Below are positions 10,656 through 20,914 of a stretch of DNA of 64,000 nucleotides, piece after piece (positions within the stretch are counted from its first letter, which is position 1; each line of letters begins with the position of its first letter). The stretch is from Hydnum rufescens UP504. Taxonomy: Eukaryota; Basidiomycota; Agaricomycetes; Cantharellales; Hydnaceae. Location of the stretch: contig MU129013.1 in NCBI GenBank assembly GCA_014904985.1, positions 62,001 through 126,000 of the forward strand, in the 5' to 3' direction. A model generated the notes under the pieces. It saw only the letters and a program-made list of their open reading frames with translations. It did no database searches and was not told where the DNA came from. The translations under genes and the position numbers were made by a program.

Positions 10656-12496
10656 ATGGGGAACCCTAGTACGGCCCTCGGAAAAAGGAAATCTACGCGT
10701 CCTATTATTTTAAGCTCCGATGAGGAGGGAACCAACAAAGCACGTAAAAACGAAGACTCGAATTCAACATTCAAAGACGCGACCCTTCGAAAATCACACC
10801 GAGTCTCATCTGAAAAACGATTCACGAAGCTAGCGCGTCTGAATTCCGTCAATGACGTCTTGACAGGGAGGTCGAAGACCTCACGTCCTCTCCATTCTAT
10901 TGCTCTGCACTCGGCGGCATCCCTTCTACTGCTTCGCGATCATCTCCTTGCGTGGTATGACAAAGTCAAAAATATCCGAGGGATGCCGTGGAGGAAAGAT
11001 TATGACTCGCGATTAAGTGGAGAAGCTCAGTCGCAACGAGCATACGAGGTACTGGTGTCCGAAATTATGTTACAGCAGACTCAGATGTTCGTACCCATAT
11101 AACATGTCACTTTACCCATTGCTACTAATGAGAGCCCATACAGAACCACCGTTATACCATACTACAATCGCTGGATGGACGCGTTTCCCACAGTCAAAGC
11201 ATTGTCGAAGGCCACCATTGAAGATGTTAATCAAAGGTGGAAAGGCTTAGGATACTATAGTCGCGCTGCACGACTTCTCGCTGCGGCACAGAAGGTTGTG
11301 GAGGAGTTGGACGGTAGATTCCCACATACCGCTGCATCTATGGAGAAACAGCTCCCAGGAGTTGGCCGTTACACAGCAGGTAATTAGTCTATTTTTCTTT
11401 GATGTAAGTGCTGGTGAAAATTCATTATCAACACCTATCCTAACTACTTCGTTCTTTTGTTGTTACAGGGGCGGTGTGTTCCATCGTGTTCAATGAGCGC
11501 AGCCCTGCTGTGGATGGCAATGTCCAACGCCTCCTGAGTCGTCTTCTCGCGATTCACGCGCCCCTCAAAGGCTCCAACGCAAAGGCACCTCTCGAGGCCA
11601 TCTGGAAGGCGGCCTACGATCTTGTGGCTGGGACCGATAGGGCAGGCGCATTTAATCAGGCTTTAATAGAACTTGGCAGCACGGTCTGCAAGCCAACGAA
11701 TCCCACTTGCGGAGCCTGCCCTCTGATCCAGGGTTGTACTGCATACCAATTATCGGAGGTTTGTCTTATCAGCCATATCCATATGATGGGGCGCCTAATT
11801 TTCTCATCTACCCCACAGGGAATAGTCGTGGAACGCGCGGAAAAGGATACTGATATTGAAGATTTATGCACAATGTGCGAGCCTTTCCCTGATACCTCGT
11901 CCGTGGTCACGCGATATCCGATGAAGATTGAGAAAAAGAAGGCAAGGGAAGAATCTTGCGCGGTAAGTGTCATCAAATACAGAACGAACCAAGATCGCTG
12001 GTTCCTGCTGATTCGACGGCCCGAAAAAGGTTTGTGAAATCTTTGGCCTGAGGTTGCCCACAGCACGTCGCTCGAGAATCTTAACGAAATGTTAAACAGG
12101 GCTCCCTGCTGGCCGTTTGAATTCCCAACCCTCGAATTGGACTCTTCCGCTGAAGAGTCTCTTGTTGAACCGGACGTTACCGCTTTGTTGCTAGTGGCCT
12201 TACTTCAACCTGGGGAAATGGTGGGCGTGGAGGATTCGGGTCGAAGGAGGGCCATCGAAAAGGCGCAAAGGCCCAGAAGGTCAAGAGCCGTACGATTTCC
12301 AAATCCTCTGGCAGGAACAGCGGTGGTCGGAGCGCCGAACAAACGGTGCGCATAAAATGGGTTAAAGAAGCTGATGCCGAAGTGAGTTGGATCCGCGTCG
12401 TAGTCCAGTGGACTGTCAGTACCACTTCCGATTTCTCTTGTAGCATCAGTACAGGGGCGCTGAGGATATGGAAGCAGGTCCAAACCAAGTGGTGAA
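10656..12496 (+). pseudogene. MutY adenine glycosylase, copy C (catalytic core intact, C-terminal domain broken)
   Basis: Exon 1 opens MGNPSTALGKRKSTRP and runs to the SEIMLQQTQ helix holding the catalytic Glu. Exon 2 (about 11,146-11,381) holds IPYYNRWMDAF and the helix-hairpin-helix LPGVGRYTAG. Exon 3 (about 11,468-11,758) holds VDGNV with the catalytic Asp and the C-x6-C-x2-C-x5-C iron-sulfur ligands. Exon 4 reaches RRPEKG. All of these are in frame. Exon 5 starts one base short (GGCTCCCTGCTGGCCG against GGCTTCTTGCTGGTTTG in copy E). It also lacks about 190 bases between LLL and LLQP, and a second indel follows near 12,239. The 8-oxoG-sensing C-terminal domain cannot be made, though a truncated glycosylase core could still be translated. 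Confidence 0.85.
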
Positions 12497-12499
12497 TTA

Positions 12500-14390
12500 A
12501 TTGGGTCGTGTCTAAGTAACATGGTATGTTCTGTAGATTCGCTTGTGATTTTACATGAGGTCCTGTTTTTGCGCCTCCAGTGGGATTGTCGCAGACAGTC
12601 TGAAGAGGCTCATATAGCCAGATTAATTGATCATCGACTATGAAGTTCTACGAAATCCTCGGTCCACACGGTTACAACAATGCTTTTGTGTTCACCTATG
12701 CTCTTGAGCCCGTGCTTAAGGCAGGTTCTCGTTCCCGTTTGACTGTCTTTTCCCGTCCGCTCATGAACCACCCTGCTTTCACCGGATGCTATGTCCCAAC
12801 ATCGTCAAATAAGAAGGCTATCTACGGATGGCTGTGACTTCCTCGGAGGTCATACCATAAATGATCTCTACATCCTGGCAACATGAAACCGGGACCCCAC
12901 CGGTTCCCTGCCGATATCGATTTCGCTTTGAAGGAATCCACCGAAGGAGGCTCGAAGGACTATCTTTCGCCCGTAGGCTTGATCATTCTTGCCAATAATT
13001 TGAGTCTCTTCCGGTTGGGCCCAGTCTTTCCGCTGATTATTCGGATGTTGGGAGGAATTTCAGTCCTCCCCTAAAGTCGCGTCCAACGAATAGGATTCCG
13101 AGGGGTTGCCGACTTTTCCAATCCCAACGTCAATACGCCAACAAGGGGTCATCCACAGAGAACCTGACGGTAGTTACGTCCTCAATTCCTAGCCTTTCCT
13201 ACAACCTTCTGCAATATAAGACCAGAATGACGCTTGAAGAGATGGAAGTGTTGTTCCTATCCTTCAAAATAGGGAAAAATATTGATAGCCGTGCAAACTG
13301 TAGAAACGTCCACGATCAGTTTTATGCACCTCAAAGTTATTTGACAATCACCTCTCTTGGGTCTCGACCCATCCGCATTTGGAGTTGATGTTGATGTACG
13401 AAGGTCATCCGACTCTTTTCTCGGGGGCTCAGGTTTCTAACCCCGGCATCCTTAGGATCCCTTAGCCCAGGTAATGCCTCTCATAATTGTCTCACGTTGT
13501 TAACAATTCTTGAGTTTTGTATTCACATGTCACGTCCCAGGGGCCTAGACATCCCATAGGTGACGTGAATCGTCCAGGACGTAGTAGGGCTAGACGAACC
13601 CCTTCCGGAGTAGGGCGGTCCTGTGTGAAATTCACCTCTTGGATCAGAAGTCCCTCGGCCGATGGGGCGCACTACGCACTATTCAGGGCGAGGCGAATAA
13701 TTCCGTCATTCAAGTTTCCACCTGGCATCGAAGTGTATTCTCCTGCTGCTTTATTTGGTGGAGTTATTGAGATTCAGGGCACATCTGAGAGGTTCATGTG
13801 CGGAGCGTGACTCTGAGTTTCTCACTGCAGATTAAGGTCGGGTCAAGAAAGAGGCCCGGGGTCCTGCATAATTGGGGTCACCGAGACACGGCAGACCTCA
13901 AAAGTGTCAGAGGCATTCTCTGCGACGTTTTGAATCATTCTACCCCATTGCACCCCGTTCATCGCATTATGTCGGCTCAAGTCGAAGGTGGGCCTAGGGG
14001 CCATCTTTTCAGCGTCCAGACTCTCGCCGGCTAGCTCAACGTCCTTAAGGTTACAATTTGTTAAAGTGATTTGATTGCACTGGTTCCTGACCCATATTAC
14101 ATTAGGGCGCATCAAACCGACAGGCCAAGATCGTCGGCCATTGAAATACCGGCTCATTGTTGCCTGTGATGAGGTCGTCCGGATACAGCAGAAAAGAAGT
14201 CTAGATTAAATGACACGCGAAGAACTGTTGTATTAAGGGTTTGTCGCGAGGGGCACCTGTGATCAAGGAGGGTGAATTTATCTACTTGTACGCATGCAAG
14301 CACATACGTCATAACTGCTGAGGCCACAGCGAAAACTTGGATTCAGGGCCCTCCCAGCACAGGGCTCTCAACCCCAGCAAACCGAACTTT
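12500..14390 (+). repeat. Array segment between MutY C and DUF6534 B (unrecognised)
   Basis: Same block as 5280-7340. The DIDFALKES stretch starts near 12,908 and continues without a stop through LSPVGLIILANN to about 13,070 in this copy, the longest open version in the window. The preceding short exon-like stretch starts MKFYEILGPHGYNN at 12,640. No known family recognised. Confidence 0.45.
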
Positions 14391-14394
14391 TGTA

Positions 14395-16592
14395 TCACGA
14401 TTCTGATGAGAGGAATGATGATAGACAGCGGATCACTGAACAGCGTGACAAATGTAGGTGACATCCAATACGAACCATCAGGTTTATGTCCATATCATCG
14501 CATACTACTTCTCTGGTAATATTTATCCTTGTAGGCTGGAACCTCTCTTCCTAAAAAAACGAACGAGTGTCGATTAGCATTAGCTCATCCCCTGATATCA
14601 TGATCACCAAGGTCACGATATATGCATTGTAACAGACATTTCCACGATCCCTTGCGTTCCCCCCCACTCTCTTTGTGATCGAGTAGGCAGTGAGTTCAAG
14701 GGGGCTTGGTGTATGAAGCCTCGCCCGCAGTCTTGTTCGCATATGTAGACTGCAAGGCCAAACATGAAATTAAGTGGTTCAGCATAACCAGACATATTAA
14801 AGGGACATACTTGGTGAGCATGGAGATGGAATAGAACACACCCAGTGGCTAGAACGGAATCAAGGAATTAGTCATGTATAGAAATACACTCGGACAAGCA
14901 GGAGACCAAAAAATCGAGTGACCTACCATGCCGGTAACAAGTACACCAATATTGAACCCGTATTTGGCAAACTGTCCCCATAATTAGTTCAGCATCAGAA
15001 TTATCATACCGAAAAACAAAAGGAAATTTCTGAAAGGTACCAGCACAAGACAGATACACGAGAGAATGCTGGTGACCAGGCCCGTACTAATAACGTATAA
15101 TACCAGACGGTTGATTACCGAATCAGTCCTGTGCCATGCGTGATATCATTAATCAGATGAAGGGACTCAGTTACATTAAAAATGGATCAGGATACACACT
15201 TGTGGTACCCGGTCCGCCGATGTCGCAGTAAGAGACACATGTATGTTGCAATCACAACATCTGCGATTGCCTGAAAGCCACATAATCACACCATCACGGT
15301 GTATCAGTGAGGTGTTAGAAACAAGGGCAAATAGATTGCGGGCAAGACACACTTGAATAGCAAGCCATGCTACAATGATCCATGTGCACTCGTTGACTAC
15401 CCCCTGAAATTCTAGTATCCTGATCCTACAACAGTGAGGGATACAACCAAATCAGACCAAGAAGTTGGTAGCTGGGCCTTGCCAAAGATGCATACGCTTT
15501 GATGCCGTTTGCTGCAGTATGCCAAAACATTTATTTAATTGGAATACAATCAGTCACGGTCCATCAAGACATATGAAGATGAGTACTAACCTCCACCAAA
15601 TCCTAGTATGGGAATAAGACCGAAGCACATCAGAAAGCAATGGTAATCGGGAAACACTAACCAAACTGAAGCAACACAAGGACTTGCTATGAAGCCGCAA
15701 TGCATGACTTTCAGACTGATCTATTACAGCATCAGGGCCACAACATACCACAAGCATTCCTACATAAAGATTGCCGCTCACTATGGAAATCAAGGGGGAT
15801 TATGAATGAAATACTTCTCCGGCGAGGATATGTTGCAAGACCTACGAGAATAGACGCGATACACAAAGAATGTCTGCACAATAACTGATGAGCAGGCCTT
15901 GAAGTAGATAGTGCCAAGGCCAAGATAAGCACATCCACGACAAGAACCGACTCAGTACTCACTACATTGATTGGATATGTTCCGAATTCCCTATAAATAC
16001 ACAACAATTTCATAGGTAGAGAGATCGGTGGGGAAAGAACGGTCACGTGATACACGTGATACGCACCACGGCGCCCGCTCCAGAGCCAAACCATTACGGA
16101 AATTCATAACAAACCACCAATATACAGACCGTGTACAGCATGCACTGTATAATATACGTAGTAGCGGACAACAGTAAGTCTCCACAGTATTTCTCAGAAA
16201 TAGTTGAAGAGCGCCACAAGGGGAATACCAACAGTTGAACAGCTCCCGAAATCCTTTACAATGGGAAATGAGTAATATGCCTCAAAAGATAAGCATGTAC
16301 GATGCTCACCACAAAAAGGCCACCTGGGAAAGGGATAGGTGGTGCGCGATGAGTGCACATTTCAAGGAGCAAGGAGATATGGAGAGACATACCGCCAGTT
16401 TCACCGGCCTTCCATCCTTCGAGAACGCGCGATAATAGCTAGAGGTCTGGATAGTGAGGATACCGAAGCCTCTGCTCAATCCATTAGGTCCACGCCGTCG
16501 TGCCCATCCTTAAGGCTGGAGGAGACTGACAAAGCTGTGAGGAGGTTACCAAAGAACGTGCCAGCCAAGATCTCGCCTTGGGCGATGCCCAT
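14395..16592 (-). CDS. DUF6534 membrane protein, copy B
   Basis: Predicted start at 16,592 (MGIAQGEILAGTFFGNLLTAL), with several introns. The landmarks follow in order: an exon with the NFRNGLALERAPW loop (about 16,080), an FFAYR-type helix near 15,850, ADVVIATYMCLLLRHRRTGY (about 15,200-15,270), the TISTGLVTS helix (about 15,070) and FAKYGFNIGVLVTGM (about 14,940). The basic exon RTRLRARLHTPSPLEL lies at about 14,700. The terminal exon EERFQPTRINITREV (from about 14,555) ends at 14,395 with the same SSES stop as copy C. I saw no break at the sites checked, so this may be functional. Exon borders are inferred from splice signals and alignment of the three copies. Confidence 0.72.
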
Positions 16593-16905
16593 TATCTTGA
16601 TGATGAAGGGCCAAGAGGGGGGGACCGGGGAAGAAAATGGAAGGTTAGATGTGCTATATATACATCGGCTGGATTTATTAGAACCGAGCTAAAATGCTTA
16701 GCTAAAATGAAACATCATGTTGCGCAATATAGGAGATTGAATGATTCTTGGGCACCTTGACTCCACGTTACCCCTATATCATCTATCATAGGTCGACGAA
16801 GGTGGAATTAATGACGAAATATACAGACCCATCCCAGACTCGTGTGTTCATTGGGATTTGCTATGTCTTCACAACTGTGGCATATTCCGCGCTGAGAATC
16901 CCTGG
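16593..16905. promoter_or_regulatory. Upstream flank of DUF6534 B
   Basis: Similar to 9563-9790 and 27,500-27,730, the upstream flanks of the other two copies, until about 16,890, where similarity stops at the inserted elements described next. No gene seen. Confidence 0.4.
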
Positions 16906-17860
16906 ATTAGGATTCGACCATGTGCGCCGACGGAACTGAAATTTCATTTCATCTACATGCTGTTTTGGGACTCAACACCACCCAACTCAACACTGTAGCC
17001 CATGCCCAACCAAAGTTCATGTTTGGTTGTGTTCATCAGGAATTTCCGAGTTGCCGGGATGCATCCCCTAGTGATCGGAAATAGACAATTCACTTGGGTG
17101 CACCTTTCAACTATCAAGGGCATTGTACCGTACGGTCATAACGAGATGTCACGCGTCACACGGGTATCGTATCGTTAAATGACATTATGTCACACATCAC
17201 AGCAGCCCATATCGTTAATACTTGTCACAAGCGAAAAAAGGGCTGAAAACTACCGAAAATGAAACTAGAGCGATCCCTGGGGCTTCTCTCGCCCCCCCCC
17301 GCCGCCTGAGTTCCTGGGCATGTACACGGCATCATTTCGGTCATCAACAATTCTTCATCGCGCATTAGGCTTACGAGTGCGAGAGCGACTGATACTCAGT
17401 TCAGTGGGATCATCAGTGAAAATGTCGACGCTAGTCGTGCGTAGTGATTGCGCCCGTACGTATCAGAATTCTACCAACACATTCTAGCGGCCAGGGCGAT
17501 AGTTCTTATAGGACAATGCCCAGGCATAGGGGCAGCATCAACATTGGTGGCTTACCCCGTATCGCTAATTGGGGGGGGTGTCACGCCCTCCTCAAGGGTG
17601 TATCGCCAGATCCACAGCGTGACTGAGATTACTAACGTAATAAGGGCTCTTTTGTGGACCTTCAAGTATTTGTCATCACAATTGCGCAATGACTGCACGC
17701 CAAATTTGGCCTCGATACGACTGACACCGGGTTAGAATAACACGGTTTATCCTATTTGGCCATGGGCCGCAGGGCTCAGTCGGGTGGTGTTGAATCCCAA
17801 GAGGGCATAAATGGAAGGGATTTTCATTTCTGTCGACACGCATGGCCGAATCCTCCTAAT
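16906..17860. mobile_element. Long terminal-inverted-repeat element (non-autonomous, decayed)
   Basis: The left arm (16,906 to about 17,010) and the reverse complement of the right arm (about 17,750-17,860) align over roughly 105 bases. Shared blocks include ATTAGG..GGATTCG, CCATG, TTGGGA(C/T)TCAACACCACCC and GCCCATG. Many mismatches are C/T or A/G transitions. The interior, including a run of 10 C at about 17,291, shows no transposase. Comparison with the other array units places it in an insertion between the DUF6534 flank and MutY D. I could not identify a target duplication. Confidence 0.6.
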
Positions 17861-18537
17861 TTCACTAGGTGGGAGGCACGAGCGCCTAGATGCTAGACAA
17901 AGCGCTAAACGTTAGTTCTGGCGCTTACGTAACTCAGATTAGGGACTGAAATCCCGAGCGAGGTCAAGAATTGAACTGCAAGGCAAGGCAAGCTAGCCAA
18001 TCACGCTTTCTGCCGCTGGCGACCTTTGGTCATGTAGCACTACTTTTGCCACATTCGGATCCAATCCGAGATCACGCCTCACCCAACTGATCACGAGAGA
18101 GTTATGTACGTATGTACGAACTGGGAATGGTTTATATGTGGTAGTAGGTAATACAACCGAGGGAATGATTCAAACCTGCCGAAGTTGAAGAATTAAACGC
18201 TCACGGGGTTAATTCATGGTATTGCATGGCGTCATCTCGGCATTCTGGCCCCGCGCCCAAGAAGGGGGAAATTTCCTTTTTCGGAATTCTCGAGAATCTG
18301 CTCCAAACCGGCTCAAAGTTTGTCAAATAACTTAGGAATATAATTTAGGAGCTATTTACTTATGTTTTCACCGCCTAAAAATTATATCTAAAGACTTATC
18401 CACCCTCAACTTGTGCTGACGTTGAGTTATTTCTAGTTTTGCATCCGGGTGGTGTTGACTCACGTTCAAAATAAATTGGGCTTTTCAGTTTTACATACGG
18501 AAAGTACTCGGCCTAGAAAGACCGCCGTGTACGGTGC
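17861..18537. other. Non-array spacer between two mobile elements
   Basis: No homology to the other array units and no gene seen. Near 18,446 it carries GGGTGGTGTTGACTCACG, a third copy of the core of the inverted repeat of the preceding element, so part of this spacer may be another fragment of the same family. Confidence 0.4.
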
Positions 18538-18545
18538 CCGAGCAG

Positions 18546-19456
18546 TAGTGTTGCCGCGACTCGGCTCCGCTCGGCTTCTGCTCGACTCTGTTCGACTTCC
18601 GGCGGTTTCCGTCGGCTTCAGCTTTGAACCCGAGAGTCGAGCACAAGCGGAGTCGCGAAGTCGACTCAAGTCGACTCGAGTCGATCCAACATGAATCCTA
18701 TTATGTAACATTGCCAGTTCTCATGGTCACCGATAATTGATGGCATGAACTGCAGCATTTGTAGCACTGCAGCACTTCCATCAGATCTGTCTGGAGTTGG
18801 CTGTGTGTTTTGGTGTGAGTCTTGAAGAAAATATGTGCTTGCAAGGAAGGGGTTGCCTCAAGAGGGGATCATCCATCCACACAAAACCATGTGGGAAAAG
18901 TTTACATCCCTTGAGGGCAGGAAGGGCAGTGAATTTTCGGAAGCATGCTTGATCATGCATGTAGGAGCAGCGAGAGTTAAGGGGAATTTCTCAATTTTTA
19001 CAAATGAACTTTGGGGATACAAGCAGGTAAAGTACACCTTGAATTTTTAGATGAACTTACAACCTACTGTAGGCACTTAGCCCTGGATGCTGGAGACTGA
19101 GAGTGAGGAACGGGACTGGAGCAAGCATTAGACGGTTAGATAAGCGGATGAGTGTTGAGTCACGTGTTCTAGGTTGGGGATCCTTTTGCCGCATAACCAT
19201 GTCATGGGAAAGAGAATTATCTAACTTTAAGGGTTTAGAAGTTGTGGAACCACAGTATAGTGAGAAATGGGGTCATTTTTTGTGAAAGACTTGTTGTATA
19301 TTCTTATCGACTCAAGTCGACTCGAGTCGACTCAATCAGCTTGGCTTGGCAGGTCAATTTGACAGCTCGGCTCGACTTCGCCACGACTTGGCTCGGCTTG
19401 TATCCGACTCGACTCACGGCTCGAGCCGACTTCGAGCACGAGTCGCGGCAACACTA
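18546..19456. mobile_element. Non-autonomous hAT-like DNA transposon (911 bp)
   Basis: Perfect 18-bp terminal inverted repeats, TAGTGTTGCCGCGACTCG at 18,546-18,563 and its reverse complement at 19,439-19,456. They are flanked by a perfect 8-bp target duplication CCGAGCAG (18,538-18,545 and 19,457-19,464). An 8-bp duplication and a TAGTG terminus (hAT consensus YARNG) are diagnostic of the hAT superfamily. Subterminal regions of about 130-150 bases on each side are packed with CGACTC/GAGTCG motifs. The inner ends carry TCGACTCAAGTCGACTCGAG on both sides (about 18,660 and 19,310), a likely multivalent transposase-binding region. The interior has no transposase, so movement would need one supplied in trans. 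Confidence 0.9.
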
Positions 19457-19604
19457 CCGAGCAGGATCAGGTCAAACTTTCGAATTCGCGGAGTGCTTTT
19501 GCATCCGCAGCCAATCATTTTGTGCGAACCGTCCCATTGAGCTTTCTCATGGTGCTCGCCGTGTCGAGGGGCACGTGTGTTTATGTAGAGAGCACGGGGC
19601 CTTC

Positions 19605-20541
19605 GAAAACACATGGGTCTCATGTGAAAAACGATTCACGAAGCCAGCGCGTCTAAATTCCGTCAATGACAGCTTGATGGAGAGGTCGGAGATCCAGCGT
19701 CCTCTCCATTCTACGGCTTTCCACTCGGCGCATCCACCCGATTGCTTCGTCATGATCTCCTTGTTTGGTATGCCAAGTTTAAGAATGTCCGAGGGATGCC
19801 GCGAAGGAAAGATTAGGGCTCGCAATTCAATGGAGAGGCTCACACTCAACGAGCATACGAGGTACCCGTATCCGAAACTATGCTACGACAGACTCAAATG
19901 TTCATGCTCATACAATATCACGACTTTACACAGAACCACTTTTATACCATACTATAATCGCTGGATGGGGGCGTCTCTCACAGTGAAAGCTCTGTCAAAC
20001 ACCACCATTGAAGATGATAACTGAAAGCAGAAGTCTTAGGATACTATAGTCACGTTGCTCGACTTCTCGCTGCAGACAGAAGGTTCTAGGGGAGTTGGAC
20101 GCTAGATTCCCGACATACCGCCGCATCTATGAAAAAAAAACAGCGCCCAGGGGTTGGCCGTTACACGGCAGGCATTAGTATATTTTTCTTTGATTTAAGT
20201 GTTAGTGAAAATTCCATTATCAACTCTGGTCCTAACCACTTCATTCGTTCACTGCTACGACCAGGGGTCGTGTGTTCCATTGTGTTCAACGCGCGCCGCC
20301 CTGCTGTGGAACGCAATGTCCAGCGCCTTCTGGGCGTTCTTCTCGTTATTCACGCGCCCCTCAAAGGCTCCAACGCAAAGGCGTCCCCCGAGGCCATCTG
20401 GAAGGCGGCCTACGATCTTGTGGCTGGGGCCGATAGGGCGGGTGCATTTAATCAGACTTTAATAGAGCTTGGCAGCATGGTGTGCGATCCAACGAATCCC
20501 ACTTGCGGAGCTTGCCCTCTGAGCCGAGGTTGTACTGCGTA
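19605..20541 (+). pseudogene. MutY adenine glycosylase, copy D (truncated at both ends)
   Basis: Homology starts in exon 1 at about 19,605 (SCEKRFTKPARLNSVND) without the family start codon. The frame shifts near 19,727, exon 2 has further indels (for example NQRWKGLGYY is lost near 20,025), and exon 3 reads from about 20,268. The iron-sulfur ligands are present in order, but the catalytic motif VDGNV reads VERNV, with Asp lost. The copy ends exactly at 20,541 inside the cluster segment (CTAY), where an inverted block begins. It resembles copy A more than the others in intron 2 and exon 3. Confidence 0.85.
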
Positions 20542-20914
20542 GAGATCATTTATCGTATGACATCCGAGGAAGTCACAACCATCTGTGGACAGCCTTCTTA
20601 TTTGACGATGTTGGGATGTAGCATCCTGCGAAAGCAGGGTGGTTCATGAGCGGACGGGAAAAGATAGTCAAACGAGAACGAGAACCGGCCACAAGCACGG
20701 GCTTGAGAGCATAGCTGAGCACAAAAGCATTGTCATAACCGTTTAGACCGAGGATTTCGTAGAACTTCATAGTCGATGATCAATTAATCTCACTATATGG
20801 GCCTCTTCAGACTGTCAGCGACAATCCTACTAGAGGCCCAAAAACAGTTCCTCTCGTAAAATCATATGCGAATCTACAGAACATACAAAGTTACTCGGAT
20901 ACGACCCAATCAAT

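Noticed and set aside
17281..17310. Run of C as a possible regulatory or quadruplex site
   Set aside because: Simple homopolymer inside a decayed element; a similar run occurs at 47,826, and nothing links either to a gene.
18449..18711. Overlapping sense and antisense frames rich in Arg/Ser
   Set aside because: Produced by the GACTC-rich subterminal array of the hAT-like element.
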